Source: Isosphaeraceae bacterium (GTDB lineage Bacteria > Planctomycetota > Planctomycetia > Isosphaerales > Isosphaeraceae). Taken from it: a DNA stretch of 64,000 nt. The translations under genes were made by a program, and so were the position numbers. Under the pieces are notes generated by a model that searched no databases, had not been told where the DNA came from, and saw nothing but the letters and a program-made list of their open reading frames with translations. Every line of letters starts with the position of its first letter. Positions within the stretch are counted from its first letter, which is position 1. The stretch lies in NCBI GenBank assembly GCA_026004735.1, contig BPJS01000001.1, forward strand, positions 3,793,641 through 3,857,640. Reading direction: 5' to 3'. Positions 1-8,429 of the stretch are shown here, piece after piece.

Positions 1-1908
1 GGGCGTTTTCGAATGAGTGTGCGGGGGCGGCCGAAGCCGGTTGATCCGGGGTTATCGGAGGCTCGGTTGCGAGCGCGTCATCTGGAGGAGAGGCAGCGGG
101 AATGGGAGGCTTCGCTGACGACGGCCGACTGGGTTGCGCTGGCACCGACCAAGGTGCTTTCGCGCAAGCATGCGACGATGGAAGTGATGGAGGATGCGTC
201 GGTTCTGGTCTCGGGGGATAAGCCGAACAACGATGTCTACGAGCTGGAGGTGGAGATACCGGCTGGTGCCGAGCCGGTGACGGGGCTGAGGATTGAGGCG
301 TTGACGCATCCGAGCCATCCGGAGGGTGGACCAGGCCGGGCGCCGCTCTTTTCGGTGGGGGATTTCATTTTGACGGAGGTGGAGGCGCGGGTTCGGGGCG
401 GTCAGGCGATCCGGTTTGCGCATGCGTCGCATGATTATGCCGAGCCGGGGAAGTCGGCGGCGTTGGCCATCGACGGCCAGCCGGATACGGGGTGGTCGAT
501 CCGAGGGGGGGTGGGTCGGCCGCATCATGTGGTGCTGGAGCTGGCTGAGCCGCTCGGTCGGGAGCAGCCGCTGAGGTTGGAGCTGGTGCTTCACCAGTTT
601 GGGATCCACCAGATGACGCTGGGGCGGTTTCGGGTGTCATACACGACGACGGCCGGACCGTTGCGGTCGTCGGGGGTTCCGGCGGAGGTGGAGGCGGCTT
701 TGCGGGTGGCGGAGGCCGAGCGCGACGACGCTCAGCGTGAGCTGATTCGACGGGCGTTTCTGGCGGGTTGCGAGGAGTTGGAGGAGGCGCGGGGTGAGAT
801 TGAGGCGTTGCGTCGCCGGCTGCCTCGGCATCCGACGACGCTGGTGATGCAAGAGCGACGTCCGGAGCATCGACGGGTAACGCGGGTGCGTGAGCGGGGA
901 GAGTTTTTGCGGGCAGCCGAGCGGGTTGAACCGGGCGTGCCGGCCGCGTTGCATCGGTTGCCGGCGGGGGTGGCGGCGGATCGGCTGGGGCTGGCGCGGT
1001 GGCTGGTTTCGCGGGACAATCCGCTGGTGGCGCGGGTGGTGGTCAACCGGGACTGGCTGGCGTTTTTCGGGCGGGGGCTGGTGACGACGGTGGAGGATTT
1101 TGGGTCGCGGGGCGAGCGGCCGACGCATCCGGAATTGCTGGACTGGCTGGCCGTCGAGTTCATGGATCGGGGTTGGAGCCGCAAGCAGTTGCACCGGTTG
1201 ATCGTGACCAGCGCGACGTACCGTCAGGACTCGCGGGTGAGTGCCGAAGCGCTGGCGCGTGATCCGAAGAATGCGTTGTATGCGCGGGGCGCTCGGCTGC
1301 GGTTTGAGGCCGAGGTGGTGCGGGACGTAGCGCTCGCGGCCGCGGGGTTGCTGGACCGGCGGATCGGCGGGCCGAGCGTCTATCCGCCCCAGCCGGAAGG
1401 GGTGACGTCGCTGGCGTATGGCGGACCGGGCTGGCCGACGAGCACGGGGCCGGATCGGTATCGGCGGGGCCTGTACACGTTCACGAAGCGGACGGCGCCG
1501 TATGCGATGTTCAGCACGTTCGACATGCCCACTTCGGAGGCGACCTGCGCGCGGCGAGAGCGATCGAATACGCCGTTGCAGTCGTTGACCTTGTTGAACG
1601 ATCTGGTGTTCCTGGAGGCGGCGCGTGCCTTGGCGGCGCGGGTGATGCGGGAGGCGGCTGATCTCGACGCCCGCATCGATCGCATGGCGATGCTGGTTCT
1701 GGGCCGGCACAGCCGGGAGCTGAAGGGATTCGCCGAGCGGGTCAGGGAGTTTTCCGAGCGGCAGCGTCAGCGATTGGAGGCCGGGGAGCTGGTCGCGAAG
1801 GAATTGGCGGCGGAGACGCCCACAGGTCTGGACCCGGTCGAACATGCGATGTGGACGGCGGTGGCGCGGGTGGTTTTGAATCTGGATCGGGCGATCACCC
1901 GGGACTGA
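1..1908 (+). CDS. DUF1553 (PSD1-type) protein, 5' end outside window
   Basis: This is the C-terminal part of a planctomycete DUF1549/DUF1553 secreted protein of unknown function. The frame is open from base 1; the ATG at 13 lies inside a GRFRxSV motif that recurs near base 622 as GRFRVSYT, so it is internal and not the start. About residues 115-215 form a galactose-binding/concanavalin-like module ([12 protein letters not shown]). The linker [14 protein letters not shown] and the DUF1553 core ([20 protein letters not shown], near 985-1050) follow, ending with [13 protein letters not shown]. The family normally begins with a signal peptide, a cytochrome-like CxxCH domain and DUF1549, all of which would lie upstream. 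The DUF1501 partner starts 13 bp downstream, the usual genomic pairing. Family assignment is firm; the biochemical role is unknown. Confidence 0.93.
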   Translation, partial: GRFRMSVRGRPKPVDPGLSEARLRARHLEERQREWEASLTTADWVALAPTKVLSRKHATMEVMEDASVLVSGDKPNNDVYELEVEIPAGAEPVTGLRIEALTHPSHPEGGPGRAPLFSVGDFILTEVEARVRGGQAIRFAHASHDYAEPGKSAALAIDGQPDTGWSIRGGVGRPHHVVLELAEPLGREQPLRLELVLHQFGIHQMTLGRFRVSYTTTAGPLRSSGVPAEVEAALRVAEAERDDAQRELIRRAFLAGCEELEEARGEIEALRRRLPRHPTTLVMQERRPEHRRVTRVRERGEFLRAAERVEPGVPAALHRLPAGVAADRLGLARWLVSRDNPLVARVVVNRDWLAFFGRGLVTTVEDFGSRGERPTHPELLDWLAVEFMDRGWSRKQLHRLIVTSATYRQDSRVSAEALARDPKNALYARGARLRFEAEVVRDVALAAAGLLDRRIGGPSVYPPQPEGVTSLAYGGPGWPTSTGPDRYRRGLYTFTKRTAPYAMFSTFDMPTSEATCARRERSNTPLQSLTLLNDLVFLEAARALAARVMREAADLDARIDRMAMLVLGRHSRELKGFAERVREFSERQRQRLEAGELVAKELAAETPTGLDPVEHAMWTAVARVVLNLDRAITRD

Positions 1909-1921
1909 GAGGGCCAGGGCG

Positions 1922-3367
1922 ATGAATTGCCAGGTGAGGCGGTGGCAGGGGAAGGATCGGCTGGCGGTGACGCGTCGGCATTTTTTCCGGGACTGTGGGG
2001 TGGGGGTCGGGAAGATTGCGTTGGCGTCGATGCTGGCGGCTCGGCGGGGATGGGCGGACGAGGCGACTGGTCCGATGGCGGTCAAACCTCCGCACTTCGC
2101 GCCGCGCGCGAAGCATGTGATCTACTTGTTCATGGCCGGAGCGCCGAGCCAGTTGGATTTGTTTGATCCGAAGCCGGCGCTGGTCAAGTACGATGGGCAG
2201 CCGGTTCCGGCGTCGGTGGTCAAGGACCAGCGGTATGCGTTCATCCGGCCCGATTCGCAATTGATGTCGGCGCGGTATCGGTTTGCGAAGTATGGGCAAA
2301 GCGGGGCGGAGCTGTCGGAGATTATTCCGCACCTGGCGACGGTTGTGGATGAGATCGCCATCATCAAGTCGGTATACACAAATCAATTTAATCATGCACC
2401 AGCGCAAATATTTGTGAATACGGGTTCGCCGCTGCCGGGTCGGCCCAGCATGGGGTCGTGGGTAACGTATGGGCTGGGGAGCGAGTCGGAGGATTTGCCG
2501 GGGTTTGTGGTGTTGTCGTCGGGGGCGGGGATCAGCGGCGGCGCGGCAAATTGGTCGAGCGGATTTTTGCCGACGGCATATCAGGGGGTGGTGTTCCGGT
2601 CGCAGGGGGATCCGATTTTGAATGTGTCGAATCCGGCGGGGGTGGATGCGCGGTTGCAGCGGGAGAGCTTGGATCTGATCGGGGAGTTGAATCGGCGGCA
2701 CTGGGCGGAGGTCGGGGATCCGGAAATTGAGACGCGGATCGCGGCCTATGAGATGGCCTACCGAATGCAGTCGAGCGCTCCGGAGTTGATGGACTTGAGC
2801 GGCGAGAGCGACGAGACGCTCGAGCTGTATGGGGTGGAGCGTGGCAAGCCGTCGTTTGCAGCCAATTGCCTGCTGGCGCGGCGGCTGGTGGAGCGCGGGG
2901 TCCGGTTTATCAATCTCTATCATGAGGGTTGGGATCACCATAGCGACGTCAAGGGGGGACTCAAGGCACTGTGTGGTCAGACGGACCGGGCCAGTGCGGC
3001 GCTGGTGTTGGATCTCAAACGGCGGGGTCTGCTGGACGAGACGCTGGTGGTCTGGGGCGGGGAATTTGGCCGGACGCCGATGGTGGAGTCAAACGCGGCG
3101 CTGGGGCGGAGCATGGGTCGGGACCATCATCCGCAGGCGTTCACGATGTGGCTGGCCGGTGGCGGCATCCGCCTGGGGATCACGCTGGGCGCAACCGACG
3201 AACTGGGGTTCCACGTGGTGGAAGATCCCGTTCACGTTCATGACCTGCAGGCGACGATTTTGCACCTGTTGGGACTGGACCATACACGGTTGACGTACCG
3301 ATTCCAGGGTCGGGACTACCGGTTGACGGATGTGCATGGGGAGGTTGTTCGCAAGCTGCTGGCTTGA
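1922..3367 (+). CDS. DUF1501 domain protein, Tat-exported
   Basis: This 481-residue protein belongs to the DUF1501 family, which has an alkaline-phosphatase/sulfatase-like fold. A twin-arginine motif (TRRHFF, residues 17-22) followed by a hydrophobic stretch predicts Tat export. Family landmarks are visible: [35 protein letters not shown] and GRDHHPQAF. It begins 13 bp after the DUF1553 gene, so the two are probably one transcript. Members occur in large numbers in Planctomycetota next to DUF1549/DUF1553 partners, and a role in handling sulfated polysaccharides has been suggested but not shown. The substrate here is unknown. Confidence 0.93.
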   Translation: MNCQVRRWQGKDRLAVTRRHFFRDCGVGVGKIALASMLAARRGWADEATGPMAVKPPHFAPRAKHVIYLFMAGAPSQLDLFDPKPALVKYDGQPVPASVVKDQRYAFIRPDSQLMSARYRFAKYGQSGAELSEIIPHLATVVDEIAIIKSVYTNQFNHAPAQIFVNTGSPLPGRPSMGSWVTYGLGSESEDLPGFVVLSSGAGISGGAANWSSGFLPTAYQGVVFRSQGDPILNVSNPAGVDARLQRESLDLIGELNRRHWAEVGDPEIETRIAAYEMAYRMQSSAPELMDLSGESDETLELYGVERGKPSFAANCLLARRLVERGVRFINLYHEGWDHHSDVKGGLKALCGQTDRASAALVLDLKRRGLLDETLVVWGGEFGRTPMVESNAALGRSMGRDHHPQAFTMWLAGGGIRLGITLGATDELGFHVVEDPVHVHDLQATILHLLGLDHTRLTYRFQGRDYRLTDVHGEVVRKLLA

Positions 3368-3454
3368 CGGCCAGCCCAAGACGGGTCGGAAGGAGCAGCC
3401 CGGTTTGGGGGTGGGATGGCGATCAGGCGAGCCGTGGACCTCAGGCCGCACGGT

Positions 3455-3483
3455 TTGACCGAAGGCGTTGGGTGTGCTTGAAT
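3455..3483 (+). promoter_or_regulatory. candidate sigma-70-like promoter for the kinase gene
   Basis: TTGACC (3455-3460) and TTGAAT (3478-3483) are separated by exactly 17 bp, matching the -35 and -10 consensus at 5/6 and 4/6. It lies about 170 bp before the kinase start at 3652. Chance matches are common, so this is a modest call. Confidence 0.3.
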
Positions 3484-3651
3484 AGGGTCAAGGTCGATCG
3501 CGGCTAGCCGGTACCGGAGCGGTGAGTCCGGTTGGTGAGTATGTTCCCTTCGGCATGGAGGGGCTTTGAAGGCCTCGCGGAGGTCATGGTAGCGTATGGG
3601 GTTGCGCTGCTGATGAGTCACGACGAGATGGCATGATCCGTTTGAAGAGCA

Positions 3652-5424
3652 ATGAACCACCCGACCGCCTGCCCCTCATCCGCAGCGATCCGCCGGTTTC
3701 TCGGGGGTCATTACACGGGGTCCGAGGCGGATTTGGTGGCCGAGCATTTGATTGGCTGCGAAGCGTGCCGCGAGGCGGCGGTGGCGATGTCGTCGCCGTC
3801 GGCGGTGGTGGAGGCGATCCGGTCGTGGTCGATGCGGCCGCGCGGCGAAGCGGTTGACGACGGGGGCCTGAGGACAGGCACGCCTCCGGCGGCGAGCCAC
3901 CCGGTGACGGTCCGGCCGGCCGGGCCTGGTGCGTCGGGGGTCGGGTCGGGGCTTGGCTCGGCGGCGGCTGGGGTGTCGGGGTTGAGGGAGAGTCGGTTCG
4001 ATACGGGTCCGACGCGGCTGGACGATCGGTGCGTGCTTGAGCCGGCGGTGGAGCCGGAAGAGTTGGGCCGGCTGGGTCCGTACCGGGTGCTGGAACTGTT
4101 GGGCGAAGGGGGAATGGGGCTGGTGTACCGGGCGCTGGACACCCGGCTGCAACGTCCGGTGGCGCTGAAGGTGATGCGGCCGTCGGTAGCGCAGTCGGCT
4201 GCGGCGCGGAGCCGATTTGATCGCGAGGCGCGGGCGATTGCGGCGATCGAGCACGACAATATTGTGACGATCTATCAGGTGGGCGAGGCCAACGGGCTGC
4301 CGTATCTGGCGATGCCGCTGTTGCAGGGCGAGACCCTGGACAAGCGGTTGCGGGCGGTGAAGCGGCTGCCGGTTCGGGAGGCGTTGCGGATCGCACGGCA
4401 GATCGCCGAAGGACTAGAGGCGGCCCATGCGCGGGGGTTGGTACATCGGGATATCAAGCCGGGCAATATCTGGCTGGAGACCAGCAAGGGGCGGGTGAAG
4501 ATTCTCGATTTTGGGCTGGCGCAGGAGACCGGAGGGGAGCAGGAACTGACGCAGACCGGGATCATCATCGGAACGCCGGCCTACATGGCGCCGGAGCAGG
4601 CCGCCAACGAACCGGTCGATGCCCGTACGGATCTGTTCAGCCTGGGGTCGGTGCTGTATCGAATGCTGACGGGGGTCCCGCCGTTTCAGGGGTCGAACTC
4701 GCTGGCGATTATCCGGTCATTGGCGGTCGCGCAGCCCAAGCCGCCGCACGAGCTGGTACCAGAAATTCCCCTGGCGGTCAGCCGGCTGGTGTTGCGGTTG
4801 CTCGCCAAGGATCCGGAAGGCCGGCCCCAAACCGCGCAGGAGGTTGTCAGCGAATTGGCGAAACTGGAACGGGAGGTGGCCGGCCTGAACCAGGTGGCGG
4901 ATTCGCCAGCGATGTCCGCGATCCAGCGGGCCCTGTTGGACGAGATCGGACTGGCGGAAGATGGTACGGACGTTCAGGTTCCGGCGCTGAAAAGCACGGC
5001 GCCGGGAGTGGTTCCGGCGTCGAGATCGGCGGTCGGACCCGCGCCGCCGAGCCCGAGCGGCGGGTCATCGGGGATCGCCCCAAGGCCGGCCGGAGCGTCG
5101 GGAATCCGGGGAGAGGGGCAGACAGGGCGATCGGGAGCCGCCGGCGACTCAACGGTTCCACGGTCTAGATCTGGGATGCCGGCGGAGCGTGGACCAAACC
5201 GGTTCGAACGGGCCGGCTCGGCGGCGGTGGAGCCCGATGTTTTGCTTCGCGGGATCGACACGTCGTTCTTGGACGAAGAGTCGAACTTGCCGTCGTCGCT
5301 CCTCGAGGAAGACGATCGGAAACGACCGCGACGGCCGATTCCCTGGCCGCTGGTTCTCTCGCTTGGATTGCTGTTGTTCATGGCGACGCTGGCGCTGCTG
5401 ATCGTTCTGAACCGCAAGGGTTGA
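3652..5424 (+). CDS. Ser/Thr protein kinase with N-terminal zinc finger and C-terminal membrane anchor
   Basis: This 590-residue Hanks-type kinase carries a putative zinc-finger/anti-sigma-like segment at its N-terminus (H32-x3-C36-x2-C39). After a Pro/Gly/Ser linker the kinase domain spans about residues 142-405: glycine loop GEGGMGLVY (~151), catalytic lysine in VALKVM (K173), HRDIKPGN (D267), DFG (D286) and the APEQ motif (~313). A low-complexity linker leads to one membrane helix near 565-585 and a short charged tail (LNRKG), so the kinase should face the cytoplasm with almost nothing outside. The start uses a weak AAGAG ribosome site. All key catalytic residues are present. It is paralogous to the kinase at 44293 (shared VTIYQVGEA and HRDIKPGNIWLE). 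Substrate unknown. Confidence 0.95.
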   Translation: MNHPTACPSSAAIRRFLGGHYTGSEADLVAEHLIGCEACREAAVAMSSPSAVVEAIRSWSMRPRGEAVDDGGLRTGTPPAASHPVTVRPAGPGASGVGSGLGSAAAGVSGLRESRFDTGPTRLDDRCVLEPAVEPEELGRLGPYRVLELLGEGGMGLVYRALDTRLQRPVALKVMRPSVAQSAAARSRFDREARAIAAIEHDNIVTIYQVGEANGLPYLAMPLLQGETLDKRLRAVKRLPVREALRIARQIAEGLEAAHARGLVHRDIKPGNIWLETSKGRVKILDFGLAQETGGEQELTQTGIIIGTPAYMAPEQAANEPVDARTDLFSLGSVLYRMLTGVPPFQGSNSLAIIRSLAVAQPKPPHELVPEIPLAVSRLVLRLLAKDPEGRPQTAQEVVSELAKLEREVAGLNQVADSPAMSAIQRALLDEIGLAEDGTDVQVPALKSTAPGVVPASRSAVGPAPPSPSGGSSGIAPRPAGASGIRGEGQTGRSGAAGDSTVPRSRSGMPAERGPNRFERAGSAAVEPDVLLRGIDTSFLDEESNLPSSLLEEDDRKRPRRPIPWPLVLSLGLLLFMATLALLIVLNRKG

Positions 5425-5951
5425 GCGCACAGAGGTTTGGGCAGCAGGGCGGGGACCAGGACATCATCGTCGATGATTGAGGAACGCCCTCGGACCGGGC
5501 GTGCCGGGAGGGTTTCGGCGGTGGCGGTCGCGTCGAGGTGATCCAGCGGCACAGATGGTCAAAGGCTCAGGGCCGAACGAACCCCGTGGATCCATGGATG
5601 GAGTGAATTGGCCGTAGAAACATGGCTACGGCGACAGCGAGCGCGCCGACCGTTCCGTGCTTCGATGAGACGTAAAGCTAATGATATTATATAGTGTATG
5701 GCGAATGAGGCCTGGACGGCCAGTTCCGAGAGGCAAATCCGAACGGTTCGAGCGCCTTCGAGTGGCGAGGCGTTCAGAAGTGATCTATTCTATTGTATCA
5801 GGATAGTTTAGAGCACAAGGAACGTTGTGGGCGAGTTCGGTTCTTTATAAAGCGCAAAAACGGCATAGTTTTGTTGACAAGGTGTGAATTGGCTCGTAGG
5901 TTTCGGTTGGGTTGATGTTTCGGCTCGACGCCGAGAGGGGAGGTTACAACG
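5425..5951. other. 527-bp intergenic region with AT-rich patches
   Basis: No convincing gene is seen. The region contrasts with its GC-rich surroundings through AT-rich patches at about 5676-5699 and 5781-5812. A perfect 7-bp hairpin, GCCGTAG/CTACGGC with an 8-nt loop, lies at 5611-5632; no T tract follows it. A promoter for the XRE gene lies at its right end. It probably holds regulatory DNA, or an unrecognised small RNA. Confidence 0.5.
5874..5902 (+). promoter_or_regulatory. candidate promoter of the XRE regulator
   Basis: A perfect -35 hexamer TTGACA (5874-5879) is followed after 17 bp by TAGGTT (5897-5902, 3/6 match to a -10). Transcription would begin about 40 nt before the start codon at 5952. 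An inverted repeat TCGGC-5-GCCGA (5920-5934) lies between promoter and ribosome site and could be an operator for autoregulation (inference). Confidence 0.4.
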
Positions 5952-6389
5952 ATGAGTCTGGCGCGGCGCATTCGGGATTGCCGTTATGCAAAGGGCTGGG
6001 GCCCGGATGAATTGGCGACGCGGGCGCAAATCTCACGGACGGCGTTGTACCAGATCGAGTGTGGCAAGACGGAGACGCCGCGTGCGGGCACGATCAACCG
6101 CATTGCGCGGGCGTTGGGGGTGAGCGTCGACGACCTGATGAGCAGCGAGCGTCCCTGGGCGGGTGACGGCGCAGCGACCCGGGACGTTTCGACGGTTGGG
6201 GTTACGGAGGGAGCCGGAGACATTGGGATGACGCGGCCACGGCTGGCCTCGTGGGCCGCCCCGCGTGAGGAGGAGTTGGAGCACAAGTTTCAAGAGCTTT
6301 TGCGGTCGCCCCTGCGCGAAGGGGTGATCCGGCTGGTGGAGGCCTCGTACCGATTGCTCTCGACAGAATCGGAACGATCGGCAATCTGA
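5952..6389 (+). CDS. XRE-family helix-turn-helix transcriptional regulator
   Basis: This 145-residue protein has a Cro/C1-type helix-turn-helix at about residues 3-62: LARRIRDCRYAKGW, then LATRAQISRTALYQIECG, then TINRIARALGVSVDDLM. The remaining ~80 residues are polar with a helical C-terminus and contain no recognised sensor domain. The ATG has a strong AGGGGAGG ribosome site 8 nt upstream. It is flanked by a long spacer upstream and a small secreted protein downstream, giving no clue to its targets. Such solitary XRE proteins often regulate themselves or nearby genes. Confidence 0.9.
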   Translation: MSLARRIRDCRYAKGWGPDELATRAQISRTALYQIECGKTETPRAGTINRIARALGVSVDDLMSSERPWAGDGAATRDVSTVGVTEGAGDIGMTRPRLASWAAPREEELEHKFQELLRSPLREGVIRLVEASYRLLSTESERSAI

Positions 6390-6465
6390 GTGATTGGGGA
6401 AGATCAAAGAAGATGAATTTGCCGGCGTTGGATAGGAAATTGGGTTAGATTTTCTCAAGAGTCAG

Positions 6466-6496
6466 GGCAGGCCCGTTTTTCTAGTCTGGGTCTGCC
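6466..6496 (+). other. hairpin between regulator and small secreted protein gene
   Basis: GGCAGGCCC (6466-6474) pairs with GGGTCTGCC (6488-6496) over 9 bp with one G-U pair; the 13-nt loop contains five T. It lies 76 nt after the XRE stop and 45 nt before the next gene, so it may end the first transcript or sit in the leader of the second. Confidence 0.35.
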
Positions 6497-6541
6497 GACG
6501 GCAAATCCGCACTCCGACTGCTTCTTCGATGAGTGTGCACC

Positions 6542-7012
6542 ATGATGGCCAGCCCGCGGGTGTGGTGGGTGGGGGGTGTTGTCGCGGTGGTGGGATTGAG
6601 TCTGGGAGAAGGGGCTTCGGCTCAGACGTTGGCGGGTTGGTCCCAAGGAGCGCTAGGTCGGGTGGATGACCCACGGGGAGGGCAGTTGGGGACGTTCTAC
6701 CCGACTCCGTACATGACGGTCGGTGGCAACGGAGAGGCGGGATTTACGCCGTTGCAGCAGTATGGGTCGGGGACTCTGTCGCTGTATGGTCCGTTTTCGG
6801 CGTTGCGGCCGGTGGCTGCGCCGGCGCGGGTGGTGACGCGCGGGTATCAGGGCGTTCGCGAACTGAGGCCGGCGATCGTGGTCAGCTATCCGTTCTTGCC
6901 GGGGGTCGGGGTGCCGAGCTATCCGCGGCGGGCTCAGGTGCGTGGGGCGGGTCCAGTCCAGACGACGCCGCCGTGGTGGGATACGGGTCATTATTGGGTG
7001 GATTACGACTGA
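6542..7012 (+). CDS. small secreted protein of unknown function
   Basis: I do not recognise this ~156-residue protein. It has a signal peptide (VWWVGGVVAVVGLSL, then a GASAQ cleavage-like site near residue 25). The mature part is rich in Gly, Pro, Tyr and Val, has no cysteines, and ends in an aromatic tail (WWDTGHYWVDYD). ATG codons at 6542 and 6545 are both possible; a GTG at 6533 would add three residues without improving the signal peptide. It is probably an exported envelope-associated protein. High-GC codon use matches neighbouring genes. Confidence 0.7.
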   Translation: MMASPRVWWVGGVVAVVGLSLGEGASAQTLAGWSQGALGRVDDPRGGQLGTFYPTPYMTVGGNGEAGFTPLQQYGSGTLSLYGPFSALRPVAAPARVVTRGYQGVRELRPAIVVSYPFLPGVGVPSYPRRAQVRGAGPVQTTPPWWDTGHYWVDYD

Positions 7013-7413
7013 GCGTGGTTTGCTTGATTGATGTCAGTCGCCCGGCTCGGCCAGATGATGGGATGTGGGTCTGAGGCGGACGGTTTGGGCGGGTTGGATA
7101 CGGCGCGGGCTGGGGGGAGGCTCGAGCACGCTGGAGCGCATCGGGGGGTGCTTATCCGGCAGGCGGTCGGCTCGACAACGACCGGTCCGGTCGCGCGAGG
7201 TCGGATCCGGAGCGTGGGCACCCGATGGCGAGGTGATGGAGTGCGTTGAGGGCGGGATTGCGGGCGGACGGACGGTGGTCCAGCTCGGAGCGGAGTTGGG
7301 GGGAACCGGGCAAGGATTGCCGAAGAAGGGCGTTGCCAACGGCTGTGCAGCGCAGCCCGATCGGAGGAATCTGGAGAGATGAATTGGAGAAATGTGGCTG
7401 GGGAGTTTGGAGG
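7013..7413. other. 401-bp convergent intergenic region, nothing recognised
   Basis: This lies between the ends of a plus-strand and a minus-strand gene. Only a weak 5-bp hairpin (7341-7357) is visible. Short open frames here lack ribosome sites and convincing composition. Confidence 0.5.
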
Positions 7414-8397
7414 CTAACCGCTGGGCGGGAGGAGGCGAGCAAAGGGGCGTAGGAGGTCGCCGAGGCGGAAACGCTGGGTGCGGGGCGGGCGGCTGGACCC
7501 AGGAGGCGGAGCGTGGTCCGGGAGTCGGCGGGGGTGAGGGCTTTGGAGGCGGACGGTTTCATGTGCTGAAGGGGTGGAGGCGGTGTGGGAGGCGCGGATC
7601 AGGTTGCGGATGTGGGCGAGCAGAGCGCGGTTCGGGTCGTCGATTTCGGTGGCGATTCGCTCTGACAGAGGGGTGACCGAGTCCGGCGAGGCAGAGCGTA
7701 GTTCGTGGAGGTATGAGGCGAGCAGCAGGCGTCGGGCTGGGGAGCCGGTGGCGAGGAAGTGGACCCAGGCCCAGGCCTCGCGGTAGTCGCGTGGGGTCAT
7801 GGAGCGGACGTCGTGGATGGATTCGAGGCGTGGGAGGTCGGGCCGCCAGCGGCGGATCTCGTCGGCGAGGCGCTGGAGGTGGTCAGGGTTGGTGCCAGGG
7901 GTGGGCGCGCGGTCTTCGAAGAATTCGGCGAGACCCTCGTCGATCCAGAGAGGCAGCTCGGGGATCAGGCAGTGGAGCAGGGCGTGGGTGGCTTCGTGGC
8001 GGAGGTCTTCGGTGAGGCGGTCGCCGAGGAAGGTGTAGATGACGCGGCGGTCGCCCTGGGCGAGGAAGAAGGCGCGGCGGTGGGGCAGCTCGTTGTAGTA
8101 GGTGTTAAGGAAGTGAGCGAAGGTCCGGGAGTCGTCGAGGATATAGACTTCGATGGAGCCGGGGCCAGGGTCGATGGAGGTGGCCAAGACGGATTCGATC
8201 TCGCGGCGTAGTTGGGTCAGCTCGACGACGGCTGGGGCGTTGTCGGGGAGCGGGAAGTTGGAGTGGATGACGTAAGGGCCGACCTCGACGCGGTGGGCGG
8301 TCGGGATCAGGGTATGGTCTCGGAGAGGGATGGCCGAGCAGCCGGAGAGAAGCCCGGCGATCAGGGCGGCGGCGGTGGAAGAGGGGAGACGGGGCAT
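7414..8397 (-). CDS. zincin-type metallopeptidase-like lipoprotein
   Basis: The 327-residue product starts with a lipoprotein signal (MPRLPSSTAAALIAGLLSGC), which is why the ATG at 8397 is preferred over a longer frame from 8514. A HEATH zinc motif at H134-H138 and a downstream DEGLAEFFE segment (~152) resemble planctomycete peptidase-MA/DUF1570 proteins, where a Glu after the HExxH is the third ligand. A basic, Pro-rich tail follows. It lies 32 bp downstream of the tandem kinase gene and is probably cotranscribed with the envelope-polysaccharide cluster. Enzymatic activity is inferred from the motif; the substrate is unknown. Confidence 0.8.
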   Translation of the reverse strand: MPRLPSSTAAALIAGLLSGCSAIPLRDHTLIPTAHRVEVGPYVIHSNFPLPDNAPAVVELTQLRREIESVLATSIDPGPGSIEVYILDDSRTFAHFLNTYYNELPHRRAFFLAQGDRRVIYTFLGDRLTEDLRHEATHALLHCLIPELPLWIDEGLAEFFEDRAPTPGTNPDHLQRLADEIRRWRPDLPRLESIHDVRSMTPRDYREAWAWVHFLATGSPARRLLLASYLHELRSASPDSVTPLSERIATEIDDPNRALLAHIRNLIRASHTASTPSAHETVRLQSPHPRRLPDHAPPPGSSRPPRTQRFRLGDLLRPFARLLPPSG

Positions 8398-8429
8398 AGG
8401 GCCGGCTCGGATGCGGACAGGTGGTCGGT

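Noticed and set aside
637-2085. 482-codon minus-strand frame across the first two genes
   Set aside because: Arg/Pro/His-rich shadow of the DUF1553 and DUF1501 genes.
7341-7357. GGCTG/CAGCC hairpin as terminator of the lipoprotein gene
   Set aside because: Only 5 bp, no T tract, and more than 50 bp from the stop.
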